From Chthonobacter rhizosphaerae (GTDB lineage: Bacteria > Pseudomonadota > Alphaproteobacteria > Rhizobiales > Pleomorphomonadaceae): 64,000 nt of DNA. This document shows, one piece after another, positions 43,506 through 53,409 of the stretch. The notes under the pieces were generated by a model. The model searched no databases, was not told where the DNA came from, and saw only the letters and a program-made list of their open reading frames with translations. The stretch covers positions 21,111-85,110 of the forward strand of contig NZ_JACDIS010000014.1 of assembly GCF_013839525.1 (NCBI RefSeq). Direction: 5' to 3'. A program made the position numbers and the translations under genes. Every line of letters begins with the position of its first letter. Position 1 is the stretch's first letter.

Positions 43506-45092
43506 TCAGCCCGCGTTCGTCGCCACGTACTGGTCCGGGTGGTACTGGTAGAGCCAGGTCTCGGTCAGAGCCTCGTCCTTCGCCTTCAGGAACAGCCGCA
43601 TGTCCACCGGGTCGAGGCCGGCGGCCTTGAAGTCGAACACGGCGCGCCAGCGGCCGGTGCCCACCACCGGCAGGACGTAGGTGCCCGAGACCGTGCCGGA
43701 CGACGCCGAGACGACCGCCTCCACGCCCTCGTTCTGGCCGAAATCCGCCAGCTGGCCGCCCTCGAAGTCCACCACGAGCTTCATCACGTCCTTCGGCCGC
43801 GGCTGCCCGGGCACGCCGCCCATGCCGATGCGGGTAGACACCACCCGGCCGATCGCCGGCGGGTTCGGCTCGTCGGAGAGCCAGGTCAGCCGGTAGTCCA
43901 CCGCCACCTGGTCGCCCGTCCGCACGGGCTTGGCCGGCACCCAGTAGGCCACGATGTTGTCGTGGATCTCGTCGTCGGTCGGGATCTCGACGAGCTGCAC
44001 CGCGCCTTCGCCCCAGCCGTTCTTCGGCTCCACCCAGACGCTGGAGCGCTTCTCGTAGAAGACCCCATCGTCCTGATAGTTCTCGAAATTCCGGTCGCGC
44101 TGGAGAAGCCCGAAGCCCTTCGGGTCATTGTCCACGAAGGTGGACGTCATCACCCGCGGCGGGTTGTTGAGCGGCCGCCACAGGCGCTCGCCGGACCCGG
44201 TCGCGATGGCGAGGCCGTCCGAATCGTGGATCTCCGGCCGCCAGTCGGGCGCGCGGTTCCGATTGGTCTCGTTGTACCAGAACATGGACGTCAGCGTGCC
44301 GACGCCGAAGCGGGCGATGTCCTTGCGGGCGAAGAAACGGCAGGCCATGTCCATGACCACGCCCTTCCGGCCCGGCTCCGTGCCGCGGGAGATGTCCCAG
44401 CGCACCGCGCCGGACACGCTCGGCCCCTCGAGCGCCGCGTAGATCACCAGCGTGCTCTCGGTGGAGGCGGCGAAGAAGAAGTCGGTGAAGCGCGGGAACT
44501 CCTCCGGCGTCGGCATGGCGACGTCGATGCAGAGCGCCCGGGCCGACAGGCCGTACTGGTCGAGCTCGCCGGCGGAGCGGAAATAGGCGGCGCCGAGGAA
44601 GGCCAGCCAATCCCGCTCCACGCCGCCGGGCTCCATCACCCGGAAGCCCGCGAAGCCGATGTCCCGCGGCAGGTTCCGCGCCGGGCTGTCGGACGGAATC
44701 TCGAAGAAGTCCGGCGCGTAGAGCACCGGACGGGCCTCGGTGCCGTCGACCAGATAGATGCCGACCGGCTCCTTGAAATAGCGGCCGAGGTGGAAGAAGC
44801 GCAGCGGCGCCTTGCCGTCGCCGACCTGGATCGTGTGGTCCTTGCGGAACTTGATCTTCCAGTGCTGGTCGTAGTCGATCGTCTCCAGCACCTCGGCGGC
44901 GCGCACCGGGGCGGGGGCGTAGGGGGCCGCCGCGCGGGTCTTCGCCTCCGCGACCAGAACGTCGAAGCTGAACGGCCGGGGACTGCCGAGCGTGGTCGCC
45001 TCCTCGGCGTTCGCCAGGGACGCCGGCAGGGCAGGGGTGAGACCGAGGGCGGCCAGCGCCCCGAGCACGTCACGGCGGGTCAGCGAGGTCAT
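43506..45092 (-). CDS. periplasmic glucan biosynthesis protein, OpgG/OpgD (MdoG/MdoD) family
   Basis: The 528-residue protein opens MTSLTRRDVLGALAALGL, a twin-arginine signal sequence, so export by Tat is expected as for OpgD. The family core follows with FSFDVLVAEAK, DYDQHWKIKFRKDHTIQV, RFFHLGRYFKEPVGIYLV and LTSMFWYNETNRNRAPDW, and the C-terminal immunoglobulin-like domain ends near the stop. OpgG/OpgD act on osmoregulated periplasmic glucans. Presence next to osmoprotectant genes fits osmotic adaptation. No OpgH glucosyltransferase is in the window. Confidence 0.9.
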   Translation of the reverse strand: MTSLTRRDVLGALAALGLTPALPASLANAEEATTLGSPRPFSFDVLVAEAKTRAAAPYAPAPVRAAEVLETIDYDQHWKIKFRKDHTIQVGDGKAPLRFFHLGRYFKEPVGIYLVDGTEARPVLYAPDFFEIPSDSPARNLPRDIGFAGFRVMEPGGVERDWLAFLGAAYFRSAGELDQYGLSARALCIDVAMPTPEEFPRFTDFFFAASTESTLVIYAALEGPSVSGAVRWDISRGTEPGRKGVVMDMACRFFARKDIARFGVGTLTSMFWYNETNRNRAPDWRPEIHDSDGLAIATGSGERLWRPLNNPPRVMTSTFVDNDPKGFGLLQRDRNFENYQDDGVFYEKRSSVWVEPKNGWGEGAVQLVEIPTDDEIHDNIVAYWVPAKPVRTGDQVAVDYRLTWLSDEPNPPAIGRVVSTRIGMGGVPGQPRPKDVMKLVVDFEGGQLADFGQNEGVEAVVSASSGTVSGTYVLPVVGTGRWRAVFDFKAAGLDPVDMRLFLKAKDEALTETWLYQYHPDQYVATNAG

Positions 45093-45242
45093 GGGTCGAA
45101 GCGCCTCTCGTCATTCGGGCGATCGGTTGCGGACTGTCGCACCCGACTTGTCCGGATCGCCATCGCATGTACAAAGCCGGAGAGCCCTGCGTCAACCAGG
45201 GCCGATGCGGGTCGACAAGGTGCGCCGGAAGACGGCATAACC

Positions 45243-47429
45243 ATGGCGATGACTGACGATTCCGCGCCCGACGCCCGTCTGTTCGACCGGATCTCCGGCA
45301 CCGTCGACCGTGTCACCTTTCACAACGAGGAAAACGGCTTCGCCGTGCTCCGCGTGCGGGTGACCGGCCGCAAGGAGCCGGTCGCCGTCGTCGGCCACGT
45401 GCCGTCCGTGTCCGCCGGCGAGAAGATCGAGGCGGAAGGCACCTGGACCACCGACAAGATGCACGGCCTGCAGTTCAAGGCCGAGCGCCTGACGACCCGC
45501 GAGCCCACCGGCCGCGACGCGGTGGCGCGCTTTCTCGGCTCCGGCCTGATCGCCGGCGTCGGCCCCGCCATGGCGGAGCGCATCGTCCAGGAGTTCGGCG
45601 CCAAGGCCCTCGACGTGATCGAGACCGAGCCCATGCGGCTCGTCAAGGTGCCGGGCGTCGGCCGCCAGCTCGCCGCCCGCATCGCCGAGAGCTACCGGGA
45701 GCGCAAGGCCGTCAAGGAGATCATGATCGCCTTCCAGGAGAAGGGCGTCGGCACCGCCCGCGCGGTGCGGATCTGGCGCCACTTCGGGCCGGACGCCGTG
45801 AAGGTGATCGAGGGGGATCCCTACCGGCTCGCCCGCGAGGTGCGCGGCATCGGCTTCGAGGGCGCCGACGAGATCGCCGAGAAGTTCGGCGTCGGCAAGA
45901 CCGCCCCGGAACGCCTTCGGGCCGGCGTCACCTACGCGCTGGAGGACTTCGCCGACAACGGCCACACCGCCGTCCCGCGCGAGGAGATCGCCTCCCGCGC
46001 CGCCCGCCTCCTCGGCGTCGCCCCGGAGGCGGTGACGGACGCCATCGCGGAGGCCCTCCGCCAGGGCGACGTGGAGGAGGCCGTCATCGACGGCGTGCCG
46101 TGCCTCGCCGCCAAGCGGCTCGCCCGGTTCGAGACGAGCGTGGCCGTCCGCCTGAAGAAGCTTGCCGAAGGCCGGCCGCCCTGGGGCGCGGTGGACGTGA
46201 CGCGCGCCATCGAGAGCTTCGAGAAGACCGCCGGCAAGGCCCTGTCCAAGTCCCAGCGGGAGGCGCTGCAGACCGTGGCGGGCGCCAAGGTGGCCGTCAT
46301 CACCGGCGGGCCTGGCGTCGGCAAGACGACGCTCCTCGACGCGCTCCTCGCCACCGTGGCCGCCCGCAAGATCACCGTGGCGCTCGCCGCCCCCACCGGA
46401 CGGGCGGCCCGGCGCATGGCGGAGCAGACCGGCCGCGAGGCGAAGACCATCCACCGGCTCCTGGAGATCGACCCGGGCACCGGCGGCTTCCGGCGCGGAC
46501 CCGGGGAGCCGCTGGAGGCGGACCTCGTGGTGGTGGACGAGGCCTCCATGGTGGACGTGGCGCTGATGGCCGCTCTCCTCGAAGCCATGCCGCCCTCCGC
46601 CGGCCTCATCCTGGTCGGCGACGTGGACCAGCTGCCGTCGGTCGGCCCCGGCCAGGTGCTCGCCGACGTGATCGCCTCCGGCATCGTGCCGGTGGCGCGG
46701 CTGACGGAGATCTTCCGCCAGGCGGAGGAGAGCCGGATCATCGTCAACGCCCACCGGATCAACCGCGGCGAGATGCCGGAGGCGCCGCCCCCCGGCGAGG
46801 CGGCGGACTTCTATCTCGTCAACGCCAACGGGTCGGAGGACGCCCTCGCCAAGATCCTGGAGGTGGTCGGCACCCGCATTCCCCGCCGCTTCGGCCTCGA
46901 CGCCATGCGGGACGTCCAGGTGATCACGCCCATGCAGAAGGGGCTCGTCGGCGCCCGCAATCTCAACGACCAGCTGGCGAAGCTCCTCAACCCTGCGCCC
47001 ATCGACAGCATCGAGCGCTTCGGCCAGACGCTCGCCGTCGGCGACAAGGTCATGCAGGTGGAGAACGACTACGACCGGGACGTCTTCAACGGCGACCTCG
47101 GCCAGATCCGCCGCATCCGGGCGAAGGACGACGAACTGGTGGTGGCCTTCGACGGCCGCGAGGTCTCCTACGGCCTTCAGGACCTGGAGGCGCTGCAGCG
47201 CGCCTACGCGATCACCATCCACAAGAGCCAGGGCAGCGAATATCCGGCCGTGGTGATCCCGCTCGTGCGCGAGCACTCCATCATGCTCGCCCGCAATCTC
47301 CTCTACACGGCGACCACGCGCGGCAAGGCGCTGGTGGTGCTGGTCGCCGAGCCCTGGGCCCTGGAGACGGCCGTCGCCGGCACCCGCTCGCGCAAGCGCT
47401 GGACCCGGCTGAAGGACCTTCTCGCCTGA
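45243..47429 (+). CDS. recD2: RecD2-type ATP-dependent DNA helicase
   Basis: The 728-residue superfamily 1B helicase starts with the RecD2 N-terminal OB-like domain (ISGTVDRVTFHNEENGFAVL) and helix-hairpin-helix segments (LVKVPGVGRQLAARIAESY). The motor motifs are Walker A VITGGPGVGKTTLLDAL, Walker B DLVVVDEASMVDVALM, motif III LVGDVDQLPSVGPGQVL and the C-terminal UvrD-like YAITIHKSQGSEYPAVVIPL. ATG 45243 gives MAMTDDSAPD; earlier codons lack similarity. RecD2 acts in DNA repair in bacteria that may lack RecBCD. It stands alone. Confidence 0.92.
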   Translation: MAMTDDSAPDARLFDRISGTVDRVTFHNEENGFAVLRVRVTGRKEPVAVVGHVPSVSAGEKIEAEGTWTTDKMHGLQFKAERLTTREPTGRDAVARFLGSGLIAGVGPAMAERIVQEFGAKALDVIETEPMRLVKVPGVGRQLAARIAESYRERKAVKEIMIAFQEKGVGTARAVRIWRHFGPDAVKVIEGDPYRLAREVRGIGFEGADEIAEKFGVGKTAPERLRAGVTYALEDFADNGHTAVPREEIASRAARLLGVAPEAVTDAIAEALRQGDVEEAVIDGVPCLAAKRLARFETSVAVRLKKLAEGRPPWGAVDVTRAIESFEKTAGKALSKSQREALQTVAGAKVAVITGGPGVGKTTLLDALLATVAARKITVALAAPTGRAARRMAEQTGREAKTIHRLLEIDPGTGGFRRGPGEPLEADLVVVDEASMVDVALMAALLEAMPPSAGLILVGDVDQLPSVGPGQVLADVIASGIVPVARLTEIFRQAEESRIIVNAHRINRGEMPEAPPPGEAADFYLVNANGSEDALAKILEVVGTRIPRRFGLDAMRDVQVITPMQKGLVGARNLNDQLAKLLNPAPIDSIERFGQTLAVGDKVMQVENDYDRDVFNGDLGQIRRIRAKDDELVVAFDGREVSYGLQDLEALQRAYAITIHKSQGSEYPAVVIPLVREHSIMLARNLLYTATTRGKALVVLVAEPWALETAVAGTRSRKRWTRLKDLLA

Positions 47430-47507
47430 TCGCTCCGGGCGGCGCGGCATTGGCCGACGGCCGACGGCCCCCTTCTGTTTCTTCAGAAAGCCTGCTCTCC
47501 TGGAGCC

Positions 47508-48449
47508 ATGGCCTTCAAGCTCCGCCAACTCCAGTATTTCATCGCGGTCGCCGACACCGGGTCGATCTCCGGCGCCGCGCACCTCCTGTCCATCTCCCAG
47601 TCGACCGTCACCGAGGCGGTGAAGGAGCTGGAGGCGGACCTGGGGTTCCAGCTGGTCAGCCGGCACGGGCGCGGCGTCGCGCTCACCCACAAGGGGCAGG
47701 TGTTCCTGCGGCACGCGGGCCGGATCCTGGAGACGGTGGCGGACGCCCGGCGCTCGCTCGCCGAGGAGGCGCCGACCGGCTTCGGCGAGTTGCACGTGGG
47801 GGTCACCTCGCTGGTGGCCGGCTACGTGTTCGCCGATCTTCTGGCCCGCTACCGGCGCGCCAGCCCGGGCGTCGTGGTGTCGGCCGTGGAGGACGACCGG
47901 GACTATCTGGAGCATCTCCTCGTCAACGGCGAACTGGACGTGGCCGTCATGGTGGTCCCCGACCGTGCGACCGATCCGGCCCTCCACGTGGAGATCCTCG
48001 GCGAGGAGCCCTACCAGGTCTGGCTGCCGCTCGGCCACCCGCTCGGCCGGCAGGCGGACGTGTCGCTCGCCGATGCGGCCGGCGAGGCGCACATCGTGCT
48101 GACTGTGGACGAGATCGAGGACACCACCCGCGCCTTCTGGCGCGAGCACGGCTTCAGGCCGCGCACGGCCTTCCGCACCCGCTCCGTGGAGGCGGTGCGC
48201 AGCCTCGTCGCCACCGGGGCGGGCATCAGCATCCTGCCGACGCTCGTCTACCGGCCCTGGTCGCTGGAGGGCGACCGGATCGAGGCGCGACCGGCGTCCG
48301 AGCCGCTGCCCACCGTCAAGGTCGGCATCGCCTGGCGACGGGGAGCCGCGCTGCCGCGGATCGCGCGGGATTTTGTCGAGATCGGCCGCGCCCGGCGCAT
48401 GGAGCGGGCAAGGGCCGAGCTATCGGCAAAGCCGATATCTTCATTCTGA
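47508..48449 (+). CDS. LysR-family transcriptional regulator
   Basis: The 313-residue regulator has the LysR helix-turn-helix at its start (FKLRQLQYFIAVADTGSISG then AAHLLSISQSTVTEAVKELE) and a periplasmic-binding-like effector domain (TGFGELHVGVTSLVAGYVFA, GAGISILPTLVYRPW). It lies 145 bp upstream of the ydcSTUV-patD genes and reads the same way, so control of polyamine uptake or catabolism is a reasonable inference. In E. coli the corresponding regulator is the unrelated MocR-type YdcR. Confidence 0.88.
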   Translation: MAFKLRQLQYFIAVADTGSISGAAHLLSISQSTVTEAVKELEADLGFQLVSRHGRGVALTHKGQVFLRHAGRILETVADARRSLAEEAPTGFGELHVGVTSLVAGYVFADLLARYRRASPGVVVSAVEDDRDYLEHLLVNGELDVAVMVVPDRATDPALHVEILGEEPYQVWLPLGHPLGRQADVSLADAAGEAHIVLTVDEIEDTTRAFWREHGFRPRTAFRTRSVEAVRSLVATGAGISILPTLVYRPWSLEGDRIEARPASEPLPTVKVGIAWRRGAALPRIARDFVEIGRARRMERARAELSAKPISSF

Positions 48450-48593
48450 ATTATCGTCTGGCGAAGGCTGGGGAACCCGATCACTCTGGAAAACGAACAG
48501 CCCGGCGGCCGCCTCACAAACCAACGAACGAGGGGTGGCGGCCCGTCGGGCCGGGGTCGGCCGCCGTTCCAGCGGCCTTTCAGGGAGAGTGCC

Positions 48594-49766
48594 ATGCGGA
48601 GCTTGTCGCGCTCGACGGCGATCCTCGCCGTCGCCGCCATTCTTGGTCCCTCTGTCGTCCCGTTCGCCGCCGCCCAGGAGCCTCTGAAGGAGATCGGCCC
48701 CGGCGAGGGCGAGGTGTCCATCGTGGCCTGGCCGGGCTACATCGAGCGCGGCGAGACGGACAAGGCCTACGACTGGGTCACCGGTTTCGAGGCCGAGACC
48801 GGCTGCAAGGTGACGGTCAAGACCGCCGGCACCTCCGACGAGATGGTGGCGCTGATGAACGAGGGCGGCTTCGACCTCGTCACCGCGTCCGGCGACGCCT
48901 CGCTCCGCCTCATCGCCGGCAAGACCGTGCAGCCGATCAACACCGCCCTGATCCCGTCGTGGGACAAGGTGGACGATCGGCTGAAGTCGGCGCCCTGGCA
49001 TACGGTGAACGGCGCCCACTACGGCGTGCCCTACCAGTGGGGCTCCAACGTGCTGATGTACAGCACGGACGTGTTCAAGACGCCGCCGACCTCCTGGAAC
49101 GTGGTGTTCGAGGCCATGGACCTGCCGGATGGCAAGCCCAACAAGGGGCGCGTCCAGGCCTTCGACGGGCCGATCTACATCGCCGACGCGGCGCTCTACC
49201 TGATGACGCACAAGCCCGAGCTCGGCATCAAGGACCCCTACGAACTGAACGCCGACCAGTACAAGGCGGCGCTCGAGCTCCTGCGCGCCCAGCGCCAGAT
49301 CGTCCACCGCTACTGGCACGACGCCTTCATCCAGATCGACGACTTCACCAACGAGGGCGTGGTCGCCTCCTCGTCCTGGCCGTTCCAGGTGAACATCCTG
49401 AAGAGCCAGCAGAAGCCGATCGCCTCCACCGTTCCGGAGGAGGGCGCCACCGGCTGGGCGGACACCACCATGTTGCACGCCGACGCCCCGCATCCGAACT
49501 GCGCCTACAAGTGGATGGAACATTCCTTGAGCGCCAAGCTCCAGGGCGACCTCGCCGCCTGGTTCGGCTCCGTGCCGGCCAACCTGGAGGCCTGCAAGGG
49601 CAACGAACTCCTCGGCGACGAGGGCTGCACGATCAACGGCCTGGAGAACTTCGACAGGATCCGCTTCTGGCGCACGCCGGTCGCCAAGTGCGAGACCCAG
49701 GCCGACGGCTGCGTGCCCTACTACAAGTGGGTGACCGACTACATCGCCATCCTGGGCGGGCGCTGA
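48594..49766 (+). CDS. ydcS: YdcS-like polyamine ABC transporter substrate-binding protein
   Basis: The 390-residue secreted protein (signal peptide to about ...VPFAAA) is strongly like E. coli YdcS: VSIVAWPGYIERGETDKAYD, AGTSDEMVALMNEGGFDLVT, SGDASLRLIAGKTVQPINTA, HRYWHDAFIQ and the end YKWVTDYIAILGGR. YdcS belongs to the PotD-type spermidine/putrescine binding proteins. Four cysteines near the C-terminus (ACKGNELLGDEGC) could make disulfides. It leads ydcSTUV-patD; the gap to ydcT is filled with a 58-bp tandem repeat. Confidence 0.9.
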   Translation: MRSLSRSTAILAVAAILGPSVVPFAAAQEPLKEIGPGEGEVSIVAWPGYIERGETDKAYDWVTGFEAETGCKVTVKTAGTSDEMVALMNEGGFDLVTASGDASLRLIAGKTVQPINTALIPSWDKVDDRLKSAPWHTVNGAHYGVPYQWGSNVLMYSTDVFKTPPTSWNVVFEAMDLPDGKPNKGRVQAFDGPIYIADAALYLMTHKPELGIKDPYELNADQYKAALELLRAQRQIVHRYWHDAFIQIDDFTNEGVVASSSWPFQVNILKSQQKPIASTVPEEGATGWADTTMLHADAPHPNCAYKWMEHSLSAKLQGDLAAWFGSVPANLEACKGNELLGDEGCTINGLENFDRIRFWRTPVAKCETQADGCVPYYKWVTDYIAILGGR

Positions 49767-49973
49767 GGGGAGGGGCGGCCGGAGTGGCTGGGGTTGCACG
49801 TCCGCTTCGGCAATCGGGTTTCGCTCCGGCAGAGGCGGAGGTGTCGCTCCGGCCGGCGGCCCCCACCCAACCCTCCCCCGCAAGGGGGGAGGGCTTTCCG
49901 TGGCGGTTCGGGTGCTTGTGACGGGACGCGAGTGGCAAGCCTACGCCCGACCCGAAACCTCCCCCGCCGCCCC

Positions 49974-50156
49974 ACGCACGACAGAACCCTCCCCCCTCGC
50001 GGGGGAGGGCAGGGTGGGGGTCGCCGGCCCCACGCACGACACAACCCTCCCCCCTCGCGGGGGAGGGCAGGGTGGGGGTCGTCGGCCCCACGCACGACAG
50101 AACCCTCCCCCCTCGCGGGGGAGGGCAGGGTGGGGGTCGCCGGCCCCACGCACGAC
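49974..50156. repeat. 58-bp tandem repeat, three units plus 9 bp
   Basis: Units start at 49974, 50032 and 50090, each with ACGCACGACA, AACCCTCCCCCCTCGCGG, GGGAGGGCAGGGTGGGGG and TCGCCGGCCCC (in order); ACGCACGAC recurs at 50148. Only a few positions differ between units. CCCTCCCCCCTCGCGGGGGAGGG within each unit can fold. A related element lies at 49866-49890. The 454-base ydcS-ydcT gap holds no supported gene. Confidence 0.85.
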
Positions 50157-50220
50157 CCGCATCCGGAGCACGCCCATGCGCCCGCTCGACCACGCCCGCC
50201 TCGTCGCGGAGACCGCCTCG

Positions 50221-51216
50221 ATGACAACAGCCGTCCGCTTTTCCGGGGTGTCCCGCCACTTCGGCCCGGTGAAGGCCGTGGATGACGTCGACTTGGAGAT
50301 CCAGCCGGGCGAGTTCTTCGCCATGCTGGGGCCGTCCGGTTCGGGCAAGACCACGTGCCTGCGCCTCATCGCCGGCTTCGAGCAACCGACCGCCGGGGCG
50401 ATCGAGATCTTCGGCCGGCACGTGGAGGGCGTGCCGCCCTACCGGCGCGCCGTCAACACCGTGTTCCAGGACTACGCCCTCTTCCCGCACATGACCGTGC
50501 TCGACAACGTGGCCTACGGCCTGATGATCCGGGGGATCGCCCGCAAGGAGCGCCGCGCGCTCGCCGAGGAGATGCTCGCCCTCGTCCGGCTCCCGGGCTA
50601 CGGCTACCGCCGGCCCGCCCAGCTCTCCGGCGGTCAGCGGCAGCGGGTGGCGCTCGCCCGGGCGCTCGTCAACGAGCCCAAGGTGCTGCTTCTCGACGAG
50701 CCGCTCGGGGCGCTGGACCTGAAGCTCCGCGGCGAGATGCAGACCGAGCTGAAGGCGCTCCAGGCCCGTCTCGGCATCACCTTCGTGTTCGTCACCCACG
50801 ACCAGACCGAGGCGCTCGCCATGGCCGACCGGGTGGCCGTGTTCAACGCCGGCAGGGTGATCCAGGTCGGCCCGCCGGAGGAGATCTACGAGCGACCCCG
50901 CACCCGGTTCGTGGCCGACTTCGTGGGCGGCGCGAATGTCCTGGAGCCGGACGTCGCCGCCCGCCTCGGCCTGCCGCGGGGGCCACACGCGCTTCGCGCC
51001 GAGAAGCTGCGGCTCGTCGCGGCCGGCGACGCGCCGGGCGGGCCGTTCGGCACCGTCATCGACGCCGACTACCAGGGCGCCACCCGGCGCTACCGGATCG
51101 CCTTCGAGGGCAGCCACCTCGCTTCCGTCCTGCCGGCCGGCGAGGCGGTGTTCCGCGTGGGCGACCCGGTCGCCCTCGCGGTTCCGCCCGGCGCCGCGAC
51201 CCGGCTCGACGGCTGA
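50221..51216 (+). CDS. ydcT: YdcT-like polyamine ABC transporter ATP-binding protein
   Basis: A 331-residue PotA-type ATPase: Walker A MLGPSGSGKTTCLRLIAGF, Q-loop VFQDYALFPHM, signature AQLSGGQRQRVALARALVNE, Walker B VLLLDEPLGALD, H-loop FVFVTHDQTEALAM, then a TOBE-like C-terminal domain. ATG 50221 (MTTAVRFSGVSRHFG) matches the start of E. coli YdcT; an in-frame ATG at 50176 behind GGAG would add 15 residues. The permease gene follows after 5 nt. Confidence 0.9.
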   Translation: MTTAVRFSGVSRHFGPVKAVDDVDLEIQPGEFFAMLGPSGSGKTTCLRLIAGFEQPTAGAIEIFGRHVEGVPPYRRAVNTVFQDYALFPHMTVLDNVAYGLMIRGIARKERRALAEEMLALVRLPGYGYRRPAQLSGGQRQRVALARALVNEPKVLLLDEPLGALDLKLRGEMQTELKALQARLGITFVFVTHDQTEALAMADRVAVFNAGRVIQVGPPEEIYERPRTRFVADFVGGANVLEPDVAARLGLPRGPHALRAEKLRLVAAGDAPGGPFGTVIDADYQGATRRYRIAFEGSHLASVLPAGEAVFRVGDPVALAVPPGAATRLDG

Positions 51217-51221
51217 GCGCC

Positions 51222-52166
51222 ATGACCGTCGTGCTCGCCCCCGCCTCCGGCCGCCCGCCGCTCCGCGACCGCCTGTCCGACCTGGTGGTCGGCCGGCCGA
51301 AGGTGCTGGCCCTGGTGCTCCTGGCGCCGCCGCTCCTGTGGCTCGGCGTCGTCTACGTGGGATCGCTCGCCGCGCTCCTCGCCCAGTCCTTCTTCTCCAT
51401 CGACGAGTTCACCGGCCTCGTGGTGCGCGAGTTCACGCTGCGCACCTACGGCGAACTCTTCGCGCCGGCCAACTTCGACATCATCCGCCGCACCGTCCTG
51501 ATGGCGGCGGCGGTGACGCTCGCCTGCGGGGTGATCGCCTTCCCGGTCGCCTGGTACGCCGCCCGCTACGCCCGGGGCCGGGTGAAGGCGGCCTTCTACC
51601 TGGCGGTGATGCTGCCGCTCTGGTCGAGCTATCTCGTCCGCGTCTACGCCTGGAAGCTGATCCTCGCCAAGGAGGGCGTCATCACCTACGCGGCGGCGGC
51701 GACCGGCCTCACGCCCGTGCTCGACCGGGTGCTGGCGATCCCGGGGCTCGGCGGGCCGTCGCTGTCGGTCTCCACGCTCGGGACTTTCATCGTCTTCGTC
51801 TATCTCTGGCTGCCGTTCATGATCCTGCCGCTGCAGGCGGCGCTGGAGCGGGTGCCGCGGTCGGTCCTGGAGGCCTCCGCCGATCTGGGCGCCGAACCGC
51901 GCCGCACCTTCCGCCACGTGGTGCTGCCGCTCGCCCTGCCGGGCCTCGCGGCCGGCTCCATCTTCACCTTCTCGCTGACGCTCGGCGACTACATCGCCCC
52001 GCAGATCGTCGGCACCAGCACCTACTACCTCGGCCAGGTCGTCTACGTGCAGCAGGGCACCGCCGGCAACATCCCCCTGGCGGCCGCCTTCTCGGTGGTG
52101 CCGATCGTCATCATGGGTCTCTACCTGATGGTGGCCAAGCGTCTGGGGGCGTTCGATGCGATGTGA
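51222..52166 (+). CDS. ydcU: YdcU-like polyamine ABC transporter permease
   Basis: The 314-residue inner-membrane protein has about six helices ([55 protein letters not shown]) and the cytoplasmic EAA loop [23 protein letters not shown] 51222 follows the ATPase stop by 5 nt, indicating one transcript. Together with YdcV it forms the heterodimeric channel of the importer. A 406-bp repeat-rich gap separates the two permease genes, unlike E. coli. Confidence 0.9.
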   Translation: MTVVLAPASGRPPLRDRLSDLVVGRPKVLALVLLAPPLLWLGVVYVGSLAALLAQSFFSIDEFTGLVVREFTLRTYGELFAPANFDIIRRTVLMAAAVTLACGVIAFPVAWYAARYARGRVKAAFYLAVMLPLWSSYLVRVYAWKLILAKEGVITYAAAATGLTPVLDRVLAIPGLGGPSLSVSTLGTFIVFVYLWLPFMILPLQAALERVPRSVLEASADLGAEPRRTFRHVVLPLALPGLAAGSIFTFSLTLGDYIAPQIVGTSTYYLGQVVYVQQGTAGNIPLAAAFSVVPIVIMGLYLMVAKRLGAFDAM

Positions 52167-52204
52167 CCCGGAGCGTCGTCGCGGCAGCGGTGGAGGGTCT
52201 CCCC

Positions 52205-52310
52205 CACCCCGACCCTCCCCCTCCAGGGGGGAGGGGGGGCGTTTCGCGGCGACCGTCGAGTGTCCCCCCTCTCCCCGACCCTCCCCCTCCAGGGGGGAGG
52301 GGGATCCCGG
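52205..52310. repeat. paired palindromic GC-rich repeats in the ydcU-ydcV gap
   Basis: Two elements with CCGACCCTCCCCCTCCAGGG followed by GGGAGGG occur at about 52210 and 52277. They are of the same class as the choV-betB cluster. A further element with CTCCCCTTGTGGGGGAGGG is near 52470-52500. Confidence 0.65.
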
Positions 52311-52332
52311 CGCGCCGACCAGAGCCTCTCCA

Positions 52333-52476
52333 AACCTCGCTCCGGAACCCCGACGCGCCCTCCTTCCGAACTCCGCTCCGGAACCCCGACGCGCCCCCCT
52401 TCCGAACTCCGCTCCGGAACCCCGACGCGCACCCCTTCCGAACCCCGCTTCGGAACCCCGACGCGCCCCCTCTCCC
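52333..52476. repeat. 36-bp tandem repeat, four units
   Basis: Units start at 52333, 52369, 52405 and 52441 with a strict 36-bp period: AACTCCGCTCCGGAACCCCG then ACGCGCCCCCCTTCCG, with few changes. TTCCG and CGGAA parts give each unit dyad symmetry. Units abut with no spacers, so it is not a CRISPR array. Confidence 0.85.
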
Positions 52477-52572
52477 CTTGTGGGGGAGGGCCGGGGTGGG
52501 GGGAGACCCTCCGCCCCCTGCCGCCCGCCCGCACCCGACCCCGCACCCGCCACCCCGCCCGGAGCCGCCCCC

Positions 52573-53376
52573 ATGCCTGAGCGCGCCTCCCTCGTCCTGC
52601 GGATCGCCGCCGGCGCCTCGCTCCTCTTCCTGCACGTGCCGCTCGCCTTCATCGTGCTCTACGCCTTCTCCACCGAGGAGAAGAGCTACCAGTTCCCGCC
52701 GCCCGGCTACACCACGCGCTGGTTCGCGGTCGCCTACGAGCGGCAGGACATCTGGAACGCCCTCACCCTGTCGCTCCAGGTGGCGGCGATCGCCACCGCG
52801 ATCGCCCTCGTCCTCGGCACGCTCGCGGCCGGGGCGCTCGCCCGCACGCGCTTCTTCGGCCGCGAGGCGGTGTCGCTCCTGATCATCCTGCCGATCGCCC
52901 TGCCGGGCATCGTCACCGGCATCTCGCTGCGGGCGGCCTTCGCGCTCGGCGAGATCCCGTTCAGCGTCTGGACCATCGTGCTCGGCCACGCGACCTTCTG
53001 CATCGTGGTCGTCTACAACAACGCGGTGGCGCGCCTCCGGCGCACGTCGCCGTCGCTGATCGAGGCCTCCATGGACCTCGGCGCCGACGGCTTCCAGACC
53101 TTCCGGCACGTGATCCTGCCGAACCTCGGCACCGCGCTCCTGGCCGGCGGCATGCTGGCCTTCGCGCTGTCGTTCGACGAGGTGATCGTCACCACCTTCA
53201 CGGCCGGCCAGCAGACCACGCTGCCGATCTGGATGCTGTCCGAACTGATCCGCCCGCGGCAGCGGCCGGTGACCAACGTGGTGGCGGTGTTCGTCATCGT
53301 GGTCACCTTCCTGCCCATCCTCGCCGCCTACCACCTGACCCGCGACACGGCCGAAACCGCCGGCGCGGGCAGGTGA
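52573..53376 (+). CDS. ydcV: YdcV-like polyamine ABC transporter permease
   Basis: The 267-residue permease begins [20 protein letters not shown] and has about six helices with [20 protein letters not shown], the conserved [20 protein letters not shown] and EAA loop [20 protein letters not shown]. It resembles PotC/YdcV. The aldehyde dehydrogenase gene starts 33 nt downstream, so the two are co-transcribed. Confidence 0.9.
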   Translation: MPERASLVLRIAAGASLLFLHVPLAFIVLYAFSTEEKSYQFPPPGYTTRWFAVAYERQDIWNALTLSLQVAAIATAIALVLGTLAAGALARTRFFGREAVSLLIILPIALPGIVTGISLRAAFALGEIPFSVWTIVLGHATFCIVVVYNNAVARLRRTSPSLIEASMDLGADGFQTFRHVILPNLGTALLAGGMLAFALSFDEVIVTTFTAGQQTTLPIWMLSELIRPRQRPVTNVVAVFVIVVTFLPILAAYHLTRDTAETAGAGR

Positions 53377-53409
53377 TCCCGCCAGACCCAGACACAAAGG
53401 GAGGCCCGC

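Noticed and set aside
52333..52476. 36-bp repeats as a CRISPR array
   Set aside because: The units abut without spacers and no cas genes are nearby.
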